Of a stretch of 64,000 nucleotides of DNA, positions 8,927-16,862 are shown piece after piece. The stretch comes from Robiginitalea sediminis (GTDB taxonomy: Bacteria > Bacteroidota > Bacteroidia > Flavobacteriales > Flavobacteriaceae), in assembly GCF_002198115.1 (NCBI RefSeq), contig NZ_NGNR01000001.1, positions 1,041,197-1,105,196 of the forward strand, in the 5' to 3' direction. Made by a program: the position numbers and the translations under genes. Below the pieces are notes generated by a model. That model ran no database searches and was not told the DNA's origin. It was given only the letters and a program-made list of their open reading frames with translations. Numbering within the stretch: position 1 is the first letter of the stretch; the number at the start of each line of letters is the position of its first letter.

Positions 8927-9002
8927 CAAAAATCGAATTTGTCAAAAAGGCAAAAGATGACATCTGTCAACTTTCAGAAATGTTCAAATTTGGCTACATT
9001 TA
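8927..9002. promoter_or_regulatory. Divergent ccoI/fnr promoters sharing one Crp/Fnr-type palindrome
   Basis: TGACATCTGTCA (8958-8969) is a perfect inverted repeat of the TGA-N6-TCA type. Rightward it lies 31.5 nt from TACATTTA (8995-9002), which also has TTTC at 8972-8975 with a 19-nt spacer. Leftward it lies 29.5 nt from GATTTTTG (8934-8927, minus strand). One site could therefore control ccoI and autoregulate the fnr-like gene. The rightward promoter overlaps an upstream in-frame ATG at 8980, which argues for translation starting at 9022. Confidence 0.6.
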
Positions 9003-9021
9003 CATAGGTTTTTTTTCGGGT

Positions 9022-9714
9022 ATGGAAGAACATCGTTGCGAAAATTGCATTGTCAGGAAGTTCAACGCCCTGAGAGCTATGAGTAAGGAGGAACTCAAGG
9101 CTGTTTCCGATGCAAAGATCACCAAGTCCTTAAAAAAGGGCGACCCGCTTTTTGAGGAAGGCGAGAAGCTGAACGGCGTCTTTTGCGTAAGGGCAGGGGT
9201 CTCCAAACTGTCCAAGCTCAGTTCCAACGGCAAAGACCAGATTGTAAAGCTCGCTACCAAGGGCGAGGTTATCGGCCAGCGCTCGGTAGTGGCAGAGGAG
9301 ACTTCAAACCTCAGTGCCAAGGCTGTAAGCGATATGGAAGTCTGCTTTATTCCCAAGGAAGCCATTGTCAGCACCCTCCACAAAAACCCGGACTTCACCT
9401 TTGAGGTCCTCAGGCATATGGCGCACGACCTTCGCGAGGCGGACGACGTTATTGTAAACATGTCCCAGAAGACCGTCAAACAACGTATTGCAGAAGCCTT
9501 GTTGTATCTCAAGACCAACTTCGGGGAAGACAGCGAGGGATTCCTGGCCCTGGTGCTTTCCCGGGAGGATATCGCCAATGTGGTGGGTACGGCCACCGAG
9601 TCCTGCATCCGCATCCTCTCCGAATTCCGCTCCAAAGGGTATATTGAAACCTCTGGAAAACGGATGGCCATTACCGATGAGCGGAAGCTCAGGGACCTGG
9701 CTGAAGGTTTTTAG
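9022..9714 (+). CDS. Crp/Fnr family transcriptional regulator
   Basis: 230 residues from the ATG at 9022. This start was chosen because the likely -7 element (8995-9002) lies downstream of the alternative ATG at 8980. An N-terminal CENC pair (Cys6, Cys9) is followed by a cyclic-nucleotide-binding-type beta roll with two more cysteines, a long dimerisation helix, and a winged HTH whose recognition helix contains ESCIR. The E-x3-R spacing is the one that reads TGA half-sites in CRP/FNR. Fe-S or haem sensing is possible but not shown. It probably regulates the adjacent cco genes and the usp gene. Confidence 0.9.
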   Translation: MEEHRCENCIVRKFNALRAMSKEELKAVSDAKITKSLKKGDPLFEEGEKLNGVFCVRAGVSKLSKLSSNGKDQIVKLATKGEVIGQRSVVAEETSNLSAKAVSDMEVCFIPKEAIVSTLHKNPDFTFEVLRHMAHDLREADDVIVNMSQKTVKQRIAEALLYLKTNFGEDSEGFLALVLSREDIANVVGTATESCIRILSEFRSKGYIETSGKRMAITDERKLRDLAEGF

Positions 9715-9739
9715 GCCGGTTTAAAAAAAATACCAAACC

Positions 9740-9782
9740 TGACCATTATCATTATTTACGGCGCCTGCCACGGCTATATTTA
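9740..9782 (+). promoter_or_regulatory. usp promoter with FNR-like box
   Basis: TGACCATTATCA (9740-9751) fits TGAY-N4-ATCA and is followed 29.5 nt from its centre by TATATTTA (9775-9782), a good -7 element, with TTAT in the -33 position. The geometry is the same as at ccoS and ccoI, placing the box near -42 as for a class II activator site. Confidence 0.55.
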
Positions 9783-9805
9783 CCCCATGTTAGCCGGCAT
9801 ACGCC

Positions 9806-10663
9806 ATGGAAATCGAACATCTTCTCATCCCGACCGACTTTTCGGATACCGCCCGAAACGCCACTGAGTATGCCCTTGGGTTTTTCCGCGAGGCTCCATG
9901 CACCGTCCACTTCCTTAATACCTATACCCCGGACTTTGTGCACAGCCGCGTGATGGCGGTGGCCCAGAACTCACCCTTTGAGGAAGACCAGATGGAACGG
10001 TTTTCCCGGGACGGCCTCGAACACCTGGTAGATGAATTGAACCAGGACGATGCCGCAGCCCGGTTTACGTTTACCACCACTGCATCCTTTAACCTGCTAA
10101 CAGAGGAAATCCGCCAACAGGTGGAACTTCGGAATATAGACTTGATTGTTTCCGGCACTTCCGGTGCCAGCGGGCTTAGGGAAGTCTTCCTGGGTAGCAA
10201 TACCGTCAGGATGCTTCGGGCCGCTTCCGACACCCCGGTACTGGCCGTACCCCGGGAGGCAGAATTTCGCATCCCCAGGAAGATAGGTTTTGTAACGGAT
10301 TTTAACCGACCCTATTCGGTACGCCAGCTGGAACTCCTCTTTTATTTCGCCGAGCGGTTCGGGTCCGAGCTGGAAGTGATGCATATCGGCAAACCGGAAT
10401 ACCAGTCCGACCTCCAGGATTTTCACCGGGATCGGTTGTTCCAGGAACTAGACACCCTGCAACCCACCTTGTGTTGGATGGCTCCCGAAGCAGCAAAATC
10501 CCAGGTTATTGAAAACTATATCACGGATTCCGGGGTAGACCTCCTGGTTATGGTGCGCAATGAGCATAGCCCCCTGGAAGAACTCCTGCGCGAGCCCGTA
10601 GTCAAACGCGTGGCCTTCCATACCCGGGTTCCCCTGTTAGTACTACCCCCGGCCTGTATTTAA
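9806..10663 (+). CDS. Universal stress protein with two tandem Usp domains
   Basis: 285 residues made of two UspA-like alpha/beta domains (about 1-150 and 151-285). The first contains LIPTDFSDTARNA at the N-terminus and a G-x2-G-x9-G(S/T)-like stretch around SGTSGASGLREVFLGSNT, the ATP-binding signature. The second repeats the fold with weaker motifs. Such proteins are often induced by oxygen limitation; the FNR-like box upstream fits that. Its 3' end overlaps the convergent small membrane gene by 4 bp. Confidence 0.92.
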   Translation: MEIEHLLIPTDFSDTARNATEYALGFFREAPCTVHFLNTYTPDFVHSRVMAVAQNSPFEEDQMERFSRDGLEHLVDELNQDDAAARFTFTTTASFNLLTEEIRQQVELRNIDLIVSGTSGASGLREVFLGSNTVRMLRAASDTPVLAVPREAEFRIPRKIGFVTDFNRPYSVRQLELLFYFAERFGSELEVMHIGKPEYQSDLQDFHRDRLFQELDTLQPTLCWMAPEAAKSQVIENYITDSGVDLLVMVRNEHSPLEELLREPVVKRVAFHTRVPLLVLPPACI

Positions 10664-10896
10664 CGCAGCAATTCCTCCTGTTTCCCAATCGGGTAGTCCT
10701 CATAGAAGTCCTCGAAGGTTTTATCGGTATGGTAGTGGTCCGTCAGGACCCTGTAAACCATAAAGACAACCATGGCCTGCCCGAGCACAGTGGCCCAGAA
10801 TATCCAGTGGAAGGCGTAGCCCATGGTAGCTGCAATGGTAAGGAGTACCAGGAAGAGGGTGGTGAGCCCCACCCAGGTCATAGCGGAAATTTTCAT
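10660..10896 (-). CDS. Small two-helix membrane protein, unknown function
   Basis: 78 residues from the ATG at 10896. An in-frame TTG further upstream (10917) is unlikely because TATTTTTA, a good -7 element, occupies 10911-10904 on the minus strand. Two hydrophobic helices (about residues 8-27 and 30-50) are followed by a polar tail rich in His/Asp/Glu. I recognise no family; the helix pair and the charged tail are all that can be said. It overlaps the usp gene tail to tail. Confidence 0.7.
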   Translation of the reverse strand: MKISAMTWVGLTTLFLVLLTIAATMGYAFHWIFWATVLGQAMVVFMVYRVLTDHYHTDKTFEDFYEDYPIGKQEELLR

Positions 10897-10957
10897 TTTT
10901 GTTTTAAAAATACGCAATGCCTGCCCGGCCGGGTGTTAAAGGAACGATAATCCTGGC

Positions 10958-12112
10958 CTAGAGCATGGGGGAGCCAGAAGGCTTGCTGGGGTCTTTGGGC
11001 TGGATGGGATTAATCCCCAGGCGGGCAAAGAGGTACCACGCAGTGGCGGAAAGGCAGGGTTTGGTGTGGGCATGGTCCCAAAGGGCCACTGCCCCGTAGG
11101 AACTTCCGGGGTTGGTACTGTAGGGCAACCCCAGGGTATTGGAGTCCTCAAGACCCTGTATCATGGAGGCATCCAGGCTCCGAAGGGTGGTGCGGTAGGT
11201 AGTGCCCATCTCCATCTCGTTCTGGGCAACGGCGATTTGAGCTGTTCCCTCCAACCAGACCACATCGAGGTCCAGGTCAAAGCAATAGCCGGAAATCATG
11301 GCGTTGTTCATATAATGCCATTGTTCGGTCTGGAATTGCTGGGCACGGGAAAGGAATCCCGTAGCGTTTTCCGGCCAGATTAAGGCGGCGAGGGAATACA
11401 AATCGAGGGCCTGGGCGTACCGGGAAGACGGGGCTTCGGCCAGGAAGCCCTCTGCCTCGGCATCCCAGCGATGGGTGCGCAGGTAGTTTGCCAGGGACTC
11501 GTGGAAGGTATCATAGCCCGCAACAGCCTGGTAGGCGGTAATCATGCCCTCGGTTACCCTGACTATAGGGGTGCCATCCGCATTAAAGCCACTGCGCAAC
11601 CCCCCATCGGGTTCCTGAAGGCTGCGGATCCAGGTATCCAGGGCCAGGATAACGGTGTCGTACCGCGAGTCCGTAAAGGTCTCTCTGTATTGCCTCAGGG
11701 CCAGTAGCAGCCAGGCATTATCCCCGAGCCAAATGCGGGAGGGCTCGGCCCCGGCCAGGTTCCGGAACTGGTAGAACCCCCCGCCGGTAGCGGCGAATTC
11801 GGACTCCAGGGTGTTTTTGTAATAATCGAAGATCCCCCGTGCCAGGTCAGGTTGTCCGGTTTTGGTGTAAAGGATGGCCGCCAGGGCATTGTCGTACAGG
11901 GAAACAAAGGAGGTTTGTTCGGCGCTTTCCAGCAGGCCGGCAGGGCCCTGCAGGGATGCTACCCAGCTCAGGGCTGCTTTAAGGGTGTCTACCGGTTGCC
12001 CTTTCTGGGCGGCAAAGGAGTCTGAGGTTCCTTCCGGAGTGGCCGCTTCTGGTTTCTGGCAACCCGTTAGGGTTATCATAAGCAGAAATATAAGGACAAC
12101 GTTATTTTTCAT
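10958..12112 (-). CDS. Lipoprotein with (alpha/alpha)-toroid, glycosidase-like fold
   Basis: 384 residues with a lipoprotein signal (LTGC, Cys18). The mature part is a series of paired helices with motifs such as LYDNALAAI, WLGDNAWLLLAL, DGGLRSGF, VTEGMITAYQA and VWLEGTAQIAVA. That periodicity is typical of six-hairpin (alpha/alpha) glycoside hydrolase, lyase or epimerase folds. The exact family and substrate are not recognisable. It is probably anchored in the outer or inner membrane facing the periplasm. A perfect TATTTTTG -7 element lies at 12137-12130 (minus), about 18 nt before the ATG. Confidence 0.75.
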   Translation of the reverse strand: MKNNVVLIFLLMITLTGCQKPEAATPEGTSDSFAAQKGQPVDTLKAALSWVASLQGPAGLLESAEQTSFVSLYDNALAAILYTKTGQPDLARGIFDYYKNTLESEFAATGGGFYQFRNLAGAEPSRIWLGDNAWLLLALRQYRETFTDSRYDTVILALDTWIRSLQEPDGGLRSGFNADGTPIVRVTEGMITAYQAVAGYDTFHESLANYLRTHRWDAEAEGFLAEAPSSRYAQALDLYSLAALIWPENATGFLSRAQQFQTEQWHYMNNAMISGYCFDLDLDVVWLEGTAQIAVAQNEMEMGTTYRTTLRSLDASMIQGLEDSNTLGLPYSTNPGSSYGAVALWDHAHTKPCLSATAWYLFARLGINPIQPKDPSKPSGSPML

Positions 12113-12137
12113 GCGTTTGGGGTGTCTATCAAAAATA

Positions 12138-12363
12138 ACTGCACCTTTCCGGAAATACCCCTACCGTGGGATGAAGGACCTTGGAGTATCGACCAATGCC
12201 GGGGTAAGTATCGATAATCCCAAAAACAGGGTATTCATCGGATAGGGGGGATGGGCGTCATAACGGAGGGACCGGGCCGTTGACCGAATCACAACAACGG
12301 TTGGCGGACCGGAGTTGTAGTGCAATTCTGCCCCTGGGATGAGGAACTTTTGAAAAGCTTTTT
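12138..12363. other. Intergenic stretch with no recognised gene
   Basis: About 225 bp between the lipoprotein promoter and the RNA-gene promoter. Open frames here are short or run antisense through neighbours and lack any family signature. I see no clear structure. Confidence 0.5.
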
Positions 12364-12371
12364 TATCTTTG
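12364..12371 (+). promoter_or_regulatory. Perfect -7 element for the candidate RNA gene
   Basis: TATCTTTG matches TAnnTTTG exactly. A TTTG lies at 12349-12352, but the 11-nt spacer is short, so the -33 part is uncertain. Confidence 0.45.
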
Positions 12372-12465
12372 CCGTGTTGTGTTGTGTTCCCATAACAGGG
12401 AACCAAGGTCAGCGGCCGAAAGGTCGCTTCCAATGAAAGGCTTTCCGTTTCGGGAGGCTTTTTTT
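12372..12465 (+). ncRNA. Candidate structured small RNA ending in a terminator
   Basis: Three consecutive hairpins follow a TATCTTTG promoter element. The first is GTTCCC/GGGAAC (12386-12391/12398-12403). The second is a 7-bp stem capped by a GAAA tetraloop (12411-12417/12422-12428). The third is a fully paired 12-bp stem with G-U wobbles (12436-12447/12451-12462) running into a T7 tract (12459-12465), an intrinsic terminator. No coding frame fits. The order 'GGGAACC-AAGGTCAG-tetraloop-CCAA' recalls bacterial SRP RNA, but the obligatory AGCAG on the 3' side of the tetraloop is absent. It is therefore either a divergent SRP RNA or an unassigned sRNA. hmgA starts 245 bp downstream, so it is not a simple leader. 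Confidence 0.6.
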
Positions 12466-12710
12466 GTTTCGGACATGTTGTAAAGGCCTGAGTCAATCCC
12501 ATTTTTCCTGGGCCTTCAGTTCTTTCGGAGTGGGCTGTTTGGTAAAAAGGGCCGTGTTTGGAGGAGCGATTCATGCTTCGGAGTTGGCTGGCCCACGCCC
12601 CCGGGGCATCCTGCCCTGCCCCCGCCAACAACCTAACCCCTTTCCCTGCAATCTCCCTTCGGGGAACCCTGAAATTTGTCGTATTTTTAAGGTGGAAAAA
12701 ATCCGAACAA

Positions 12711-13868
12711 ATGCCATTGTACCACAAGCTGGGGAAGATCCCCCATAAACGCCACACCACTTTCCGAAAGGCCGACGGGAGCCTGCATTACGAACAGCTC
12801 TTCGGGACCATCGGTTTTGACGGGATGTCTTCCCTGCTCTACCACCTGCACCGGCCTACCCAGGTAAAGGAAGTACTGGATGCCCTGGATGTAAGCCCCA
12901 GGGCTGCCGTGTCACACAATATGCATTCCCGCCTGTTGAAGGGTCTGGAGCTGACCCCAACAGACGATTATCTGGACAGCCGCAAAGTAGTCCTCTTCAA
13001 TTCGGATGTCCATGTAGGGCTGGCAGCTCCCCGGAAATCCCAGACCGAATACTTTTACAAGAACGCAGATGCGGATGAGTTGCTCTTCGTCCACCAGGGT
13101 TCCGGCGTACTCAAGACTTTTATGGGGCAGATCCCCTTCGAATATGGGGATTACCTGCTTATCCCAAGGGGTATGATTTACCAGATCCACTTCGACGGGC
13201 CGGAGAACCGCCTGCTGGTGGTAGAATCCTACCACCCCATTTATACGCCCAAGCGCTACCGGAACTGGTTTGGGCAGCACTTGGAACACAGCCCGTTTTG
13301 TGAGCGGGATTTCAAACTCCCCCGAGATCTGGAAGCCTGGGATGAAAAGGGCGATTTCCTAATCAAGGTCAAAAAACAGGGGAAACTCCACCACCTGGTC
13401 TACGCTACCCACCCCTTCGATGTTGTAGGGTGGGACGGGTACAACTACCCTTACGGGTTTTCCATCCACGATTTTGAGCCCATTACGGGGCGCGTGCACC
13501 AGCCGCCTCCCGTGCATCAGACCTTTGAGACCTCCGCTTTTGTGGTTTGTTCCTTTGTGCCCAGGCTATACGATTACCACCCTGAAGCTATCCCGGCGCC
13601 CTATAACCACTCCAATATCGACTCGGATGAGGTCCTGTATTACGTGGATGGTGATTTTATGAGCCGTAAAGGTATCGACAAGGGGTATATTTCCCTTCAC
13701 CCTGCGGGGATCCCCCATGGCCCGCACCCAGGTACTTACGAAGGCAGTATCGGCAAAAAAGGGACTGCGGAACTCGCCGTGATGGTAGATACCTTTAAAC
13801 CCCTGATGCTCACCCAGGCCGCCCTGGACCTGGACGATGGGAAATACTACAAGTCCTGGCTAGAATAA
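12711..13868 (+). CDS. hmgA: Homogentisate 1,2-dioxygenase
   Basis: 385 residues from ATG 12711; the frame stays open upstream, but that extension has no family resemblance. The start MPLYHKLGKIPHKRHTTF is typical of the short bacterial homogentisate dioxygenases. The iron-site region contains His300, an acidic pair Asp306/Glu307 and IPHGP (His336), spaced like His335/Glu341/His371 of the human enzyme. It opens homogentisate to maleylacetoacetate in tyrosine and phenylalanine degradation, in the cytoplasm. It converges with hutG and overlaps it by 9 bp. Confidence 0.93.
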   Translation: MPLYHKLGKIPHKRHTTFRKADGSLHYEQLFGTIGFDGMSSLLYHLHRPTQVKEVLDALDVSPRAAVSHNMHSRLLKGLELTPTDDYLDSRKVVLFNSDVHVGLAAPRKSQTEYFYKNADADELLFVHQGSGVLKTFMGQIPFEYGDYLLIPRGMIYQIHFDGPENRLLVVESYHPIYTPKRYRNWFGQHLEHSPFCERDFKLPRDLEAWDEKGDFLIKVKKQGKLHHLVYATHPFDVVGWDGYNYPYGFSIHDFEPITGRVHQPPPVHQTFETSAFVVCSFVPRLYDYHPEAIPAPYNHSNIDSDEVLYYVDGDFMSRKGIDKGYISLHPAGIPHGPHPGTYEGSIGKKGTAELAVMVDTFKPLMLTQAALDLDDGKYYKSWLE

Positions 13869-14822
13869 CCCTGGCCGGTGAGCCGAAAAATGGATCAGGC
13901 TGGCAGCGAGCCTCGCAGTCTGGCCATCCCGGTCCAACCCAGGGTTGCATTCGGCCAGATCCATGCTGATCACCTTCCCGGAATCCAGAAGCCAGCCCAG
14001 AAGGGGCAAGAGGTCTTCCGGGGCATACCCCATGGGCGAAGCTGCACTTACCCCGGGGGCAAAGGCAGACGAGAACCCATCCAGGTCAATGCTGATGTAG
14101 AGGGCGTCCAGACCTTCGCAAAATGCGCGGAGTTTGCGGATGACGTCCTTCTGATAGGTCCCTCCCATCTGCGCGCGTTCCACGACCAGAACCTCCCATT
14201 CCCGGGCACGGTCCCAGAGCTCCTGGGTATTGGCGTCCGGGCGGGCTCCTATGCAGGCATAGCGGAAGGACATGGCGTGCTCCTTGCAGGCCTCTGCCAT
14301 CTGGAAATACGGGCTGCCGGAATGGGGCAGGGGAAGGGGGCGTCTCAGGTCAAAATGCGCATCGAAGTTAACCATGCCTAACCGGGTGCCCGCGGGCAGG
14401 AAGTCCACCAGGCCCTGGAAGTGGGCAAAGGCCATATCGTGACCACCCCCCAGGCCAATGGGGAAATACCCCAAACGAAGCAATTGGGAGACAGATTTTG
14501 CAAATCCGCGCTGGGCCGATTCCATGTCCGGGGCTGGGAGGAGGTTGCCGGCGTCGGTCCAAAGGGCCGGGCCACCGGAAAGGGCAGGTAACTTACCGAG
14601 GGCTGCACGGATGGCATTCGGGCCCCCGGCCGCGCCAACCCGGCCCTGGTTCCGGTGTACGCCAATATCGCAGCTGTACCCCAGCAGGGCAGGCGACCGC
14701 TGGTCCTGGACTCCGGTCTTCTGGTCCTGTAGGTCCAGCAGGCGGATGTGCTGATAGAGGTAGTCCCGTTGCTCTGTAGTCCGTCCGGTCCACCATCCGG
14801 CAATGGGTTTTTCGTATTTCAT
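13860..14822 (-). CDS. hutG: Formimidoylglutamase, arginase fold
   Basis: A 320-residue ureohydrolase. Manganese-site motifs are visible: GGGHDMAFAHF, NFDAHFDLR and SIDLDGFSSAFAPGVS. Position as last gene of hutH-I-U-G makes formimidoylglutamase (N-formimidoyl-L-glutamate to glutamate and formamide) the best call over agmatinase or arginase. It starts 6 bp after the hutU stop codon, indicating one transcript. Confidence 0.9.
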   Translation of the reverse strand: MKYEKPIAGWWTGRTTEQRDYLYQHIRLLDLQDQKTGVQDQRSPALLGYSCDIGVHRNQGRVGAAGGPNAIRAALGKLPALSGGPALWTDAGNLLPAPDMESAQRGFAKSVSQLLRLGYFPIGLGGGHDMAFAHFQGLVDFLPAGTRLGMVNFDAHFDLRRPLPLPHSGSPYFQMAEACKEHAMSFRYACIGARPDANTQELWDRAREWEVLVVERAQMGGTYQKDVIRKLRAFCEGLDALYISIDLDGFSSAFAPGVSAASPMGYAPEDLLPLLGWLLDSGKVISMDLAECNPGLDRDGQTARLAASLIHFSAHRPGLF

Positions 14823-14828
14823 GAGTAT

Positions 14829-16862
14829 TCAGGGTTTTGCCGGGTAGGCTTCGTTGAGGATTTGGTCTTCTACGCAGGCGGGGAGTTTTACGTCCAGTCC
14901 GGGGCTGCGTCCCAGCTCCCTTTCCATGGCGCGCATGGCCTCCGGGTTCCGGGCCCAGCTGCGACGGGCAATCCCGTTATTGACATCAAAAAAGAGCATG
15001 GATTCCAGCCGCCTCAGGGCAGTATCGGAACCATCCAGTACCAACCCGAACCCGCCGTTGATTACCTCGCCCCAACCCACACCTCCACCGTTGTGGATGG
15101 AAACCCAGGTGGCTCCGCGAAAACTGTCGCCCAGCACATTGTGGATGGCCATATCTGCGGTAAACTGGCTCCCGTCCCGGATGTTGCTGGTTTCCCTGTA
15201 AGGGCTGTCCGTTCCGCTTACGTCGTGGTGGTCCCTCCCCAGGATGACCGGGGCGGATATCACACCTTCCGAAATGGCCCGGTTAAACGCCCGCGCAATG
15301 GCTATGCGACCTTCGGCATCTGCGTAGAGGATCCGCGCCTGGGAACCCACTACCAATCGGTTTTCTTCGGCCTGTTCAATCCATCGGATATTGTCGTTGA
15401 GCTGGCCGCGAATTTCCAGGGGTGCTGCGCCCTGCTGCTCGCGCATCACTTCCAGTGCAATGCGGTCGGTGAGGCGGAGGTCCTCCGGTTTGCCTGAGGC
15501 GCATACCCAACGGAAAGGCCCAAACCCATAATCGAAACAAAGCGGTCCGAGAATGTCCTGTACGTAGGAAGGATACCGGAAATCGGTACCGTTGGCCGCC
15601 ATGACCTCGGCCCCTGCGCGGGAGGCTTCCAGCAGGAAGGCATTCCCGTAGTCAAAGAAATACGTCCCCTTGGCCGTGTGGAGGTTTATGGCAGCCGCGT
15701 GCCGCCGCAAAGAGGCCTGTACCGCCTCCCGGAAGCGCTCCGGGTCTTCGGCCATCATCCGGTTGGCCTCGTCAAAGCTAAGGCCGGCAGGGTAATAGCC
15801 CCCGGCCCAGGGGTTGTGCAGGGAGGTCTGGTCGCTGCCGAGGGTCACCGGGATTTCCGCCTGGGCGAAGGCTTCCCAGACGTCCACCACATTGCCCAGG
15901 AAGGCGAGGGAAACCACTTCCTTCCCGTCAATGGCCTTGCGGGTCCGTTGTACCAGGTCTTCCAGGTCTTCCAGGAGTTCATCTACCCAGCCCTGCTCGT
16001 GTCGTTTTCGCGCAGCAGCCGGGTTGATTTCGGCACATACGGTTACGCAGCCGGCAATGTTGCCCGCCTTGGGCTGTGCCCCGCTCATACCCCCCAGGCC
16101 GGCCGTTAAGAAAACGCGTCCCCCAAAATCCGATTCCCCGGGCAGTACCCTTCGAAACGCATTAAGGACCGTAATGGTAGTGCCGTGAACAATGCCCTGG
16201 GGCCCGATATACATATATGAGCCAGCGGTCATCTGCCCGTACTGGGTAACCCCAAGGGCATTGAAGCGCTCCCAGTGGTCCTGGGAGGAATAGTTGGGGA
16301 TCATCATCCCATTGGTGACCACCACCCGTGGGGCCCAGGGGCTGGACGGGAAAAGCCCCATCGGGTGGCCGGAATACATATGCAGGGTTTGGTCCTCCTC
16401 CATCTTGCTGAGGTATTGAATGGTAAGCAGGTACTGCACCCAGTTCTGGAAAACCGCCCCGTTGCCGCCGTATGTGATCAGCTCGTCGGGATGCTGGGCC
16501 ACGGCCGGGTCCAGGTTGTTCTGGATCATCAGCATTATGGCAGCTGCCTCCCTGGTTTTGGCCGGGTAATGGGATATGGGCCGGGCATAGAGGGGGTAGT
16601 CGGGTTTAAACCGGTACATATAAATCCGGCCATAAGCCTCCAGTTCTTCTTTAAACTCCCGTGCTAACTCCGCATGCCAGCTGCCTGGGAAATACCGGAG
16701 TGCGTTGCGCAGGGCCAGTTTTTTCTCTTCCAGGCTGAGGATATCCTTTCGTCTTGGGGCATGGGAAACATGGGGGTCCCTCGGTTTTGCAGGGGGCAGT
16801 TCGGCAGGGATGCCTTGCCTAATGGCGTCCTGGAAATGTGACAGGGTTGCGGTATCAGTCAT
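14829..16862 (-). CDS. hutU: Urocanate hydratase, long form
   Basis: 677 residues from ATG 16862, overlapping the end of hutI by 8 bp. The frame extends further upstream without a start that fits, inside hutI. NAD-binding and catalytic-region sequences such as GGMSGAQPKAGNIAGCVTVC are plain. At about 680 residues it belongs to the long urocanase type, close to the mammalian enzyme, not the 550-560-residue Pseudomonas type. It converts urocanate to imidazolone propionate, the second hut step. Confidence 0.94.
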   Translation of the reverse strand: MTDTATLSHFQDAIRQGIPAELPPAKPRDPHVSHAPRRKDILSLEEKKLALRNALRYFPGSWHAELAREFKEELEAYGRIYMYRFKPDYPLYARPISHYPAKTREAAAIMLMIQNNLDPAVAQHPDELITYGGNGAVFQNWVQYLLTIQYLSKMEEDQTLHMYSGHPMGLFPSSPWAPRVVVTNGMMIPNYSSQDHWERFNALGVTQYGQMTAGSYMYIGPQGIVHGTTITVLNAFRRVLPGESDFGGRVFLTAGLGGMSGAQPKAGNIAGCVTVCAEINPAAARKRHEQGWVDELLEDLEDLVQRTRKAIDGKEVVSLAFLGNVVDVWEAFAQAEIPVTLGSDQTSLHNPWAGGYYPAGLSFDEANRMMAEDPERFREAVQASLRRHAAAINLHTAKGTYFFDYGNAFLLEASRAGAEVMAANGTDFRYPSYVQDILGPLCFDYGFGPFRWVCASGKPEDLRLTDRIALEVMREQQGAAPLEIRGQLNDNIRWIEQAEENRLVVGSQARILYADAEGRIAIARAFNRAISEGVISAPVILGRDHHDVSGTDSPYRETSNIRDGSQFTADMAIHNVLGDSFRGATWVSIHNGGGVGWGEVINGGFGLVLDGSDTALRRLESMLFFDVNNGIARRSWARNPEAMRAMERELGRSPGLDVKLPACVEDQILNEAYPAKP

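Noticed and set aside
8980..9021. Upstream ATG start for the Crp/Fnr gene
   Set aside because: The likely -7 element 8995-9002 lies after it, and the extra residues have no family similarity.
12372..12465. Confident call of SRP (4.5S) RNA
   Set aside because: GGTCAG and a tetraloop are present but the invariant AGCAG strand is not; kept as unassigned RNA.
12372..12710. Riboswitch controlling hmgA
   Set aside because: The terminator is followed by 245 bp before hmgA and no alternative antiterminator pairing was found.
12161..12760. 199-codon minus-strand frame across the intergenic region
   Set aside because: Runs antisense through the RNA hairpins and the hmgA start, with no recognisable motif.
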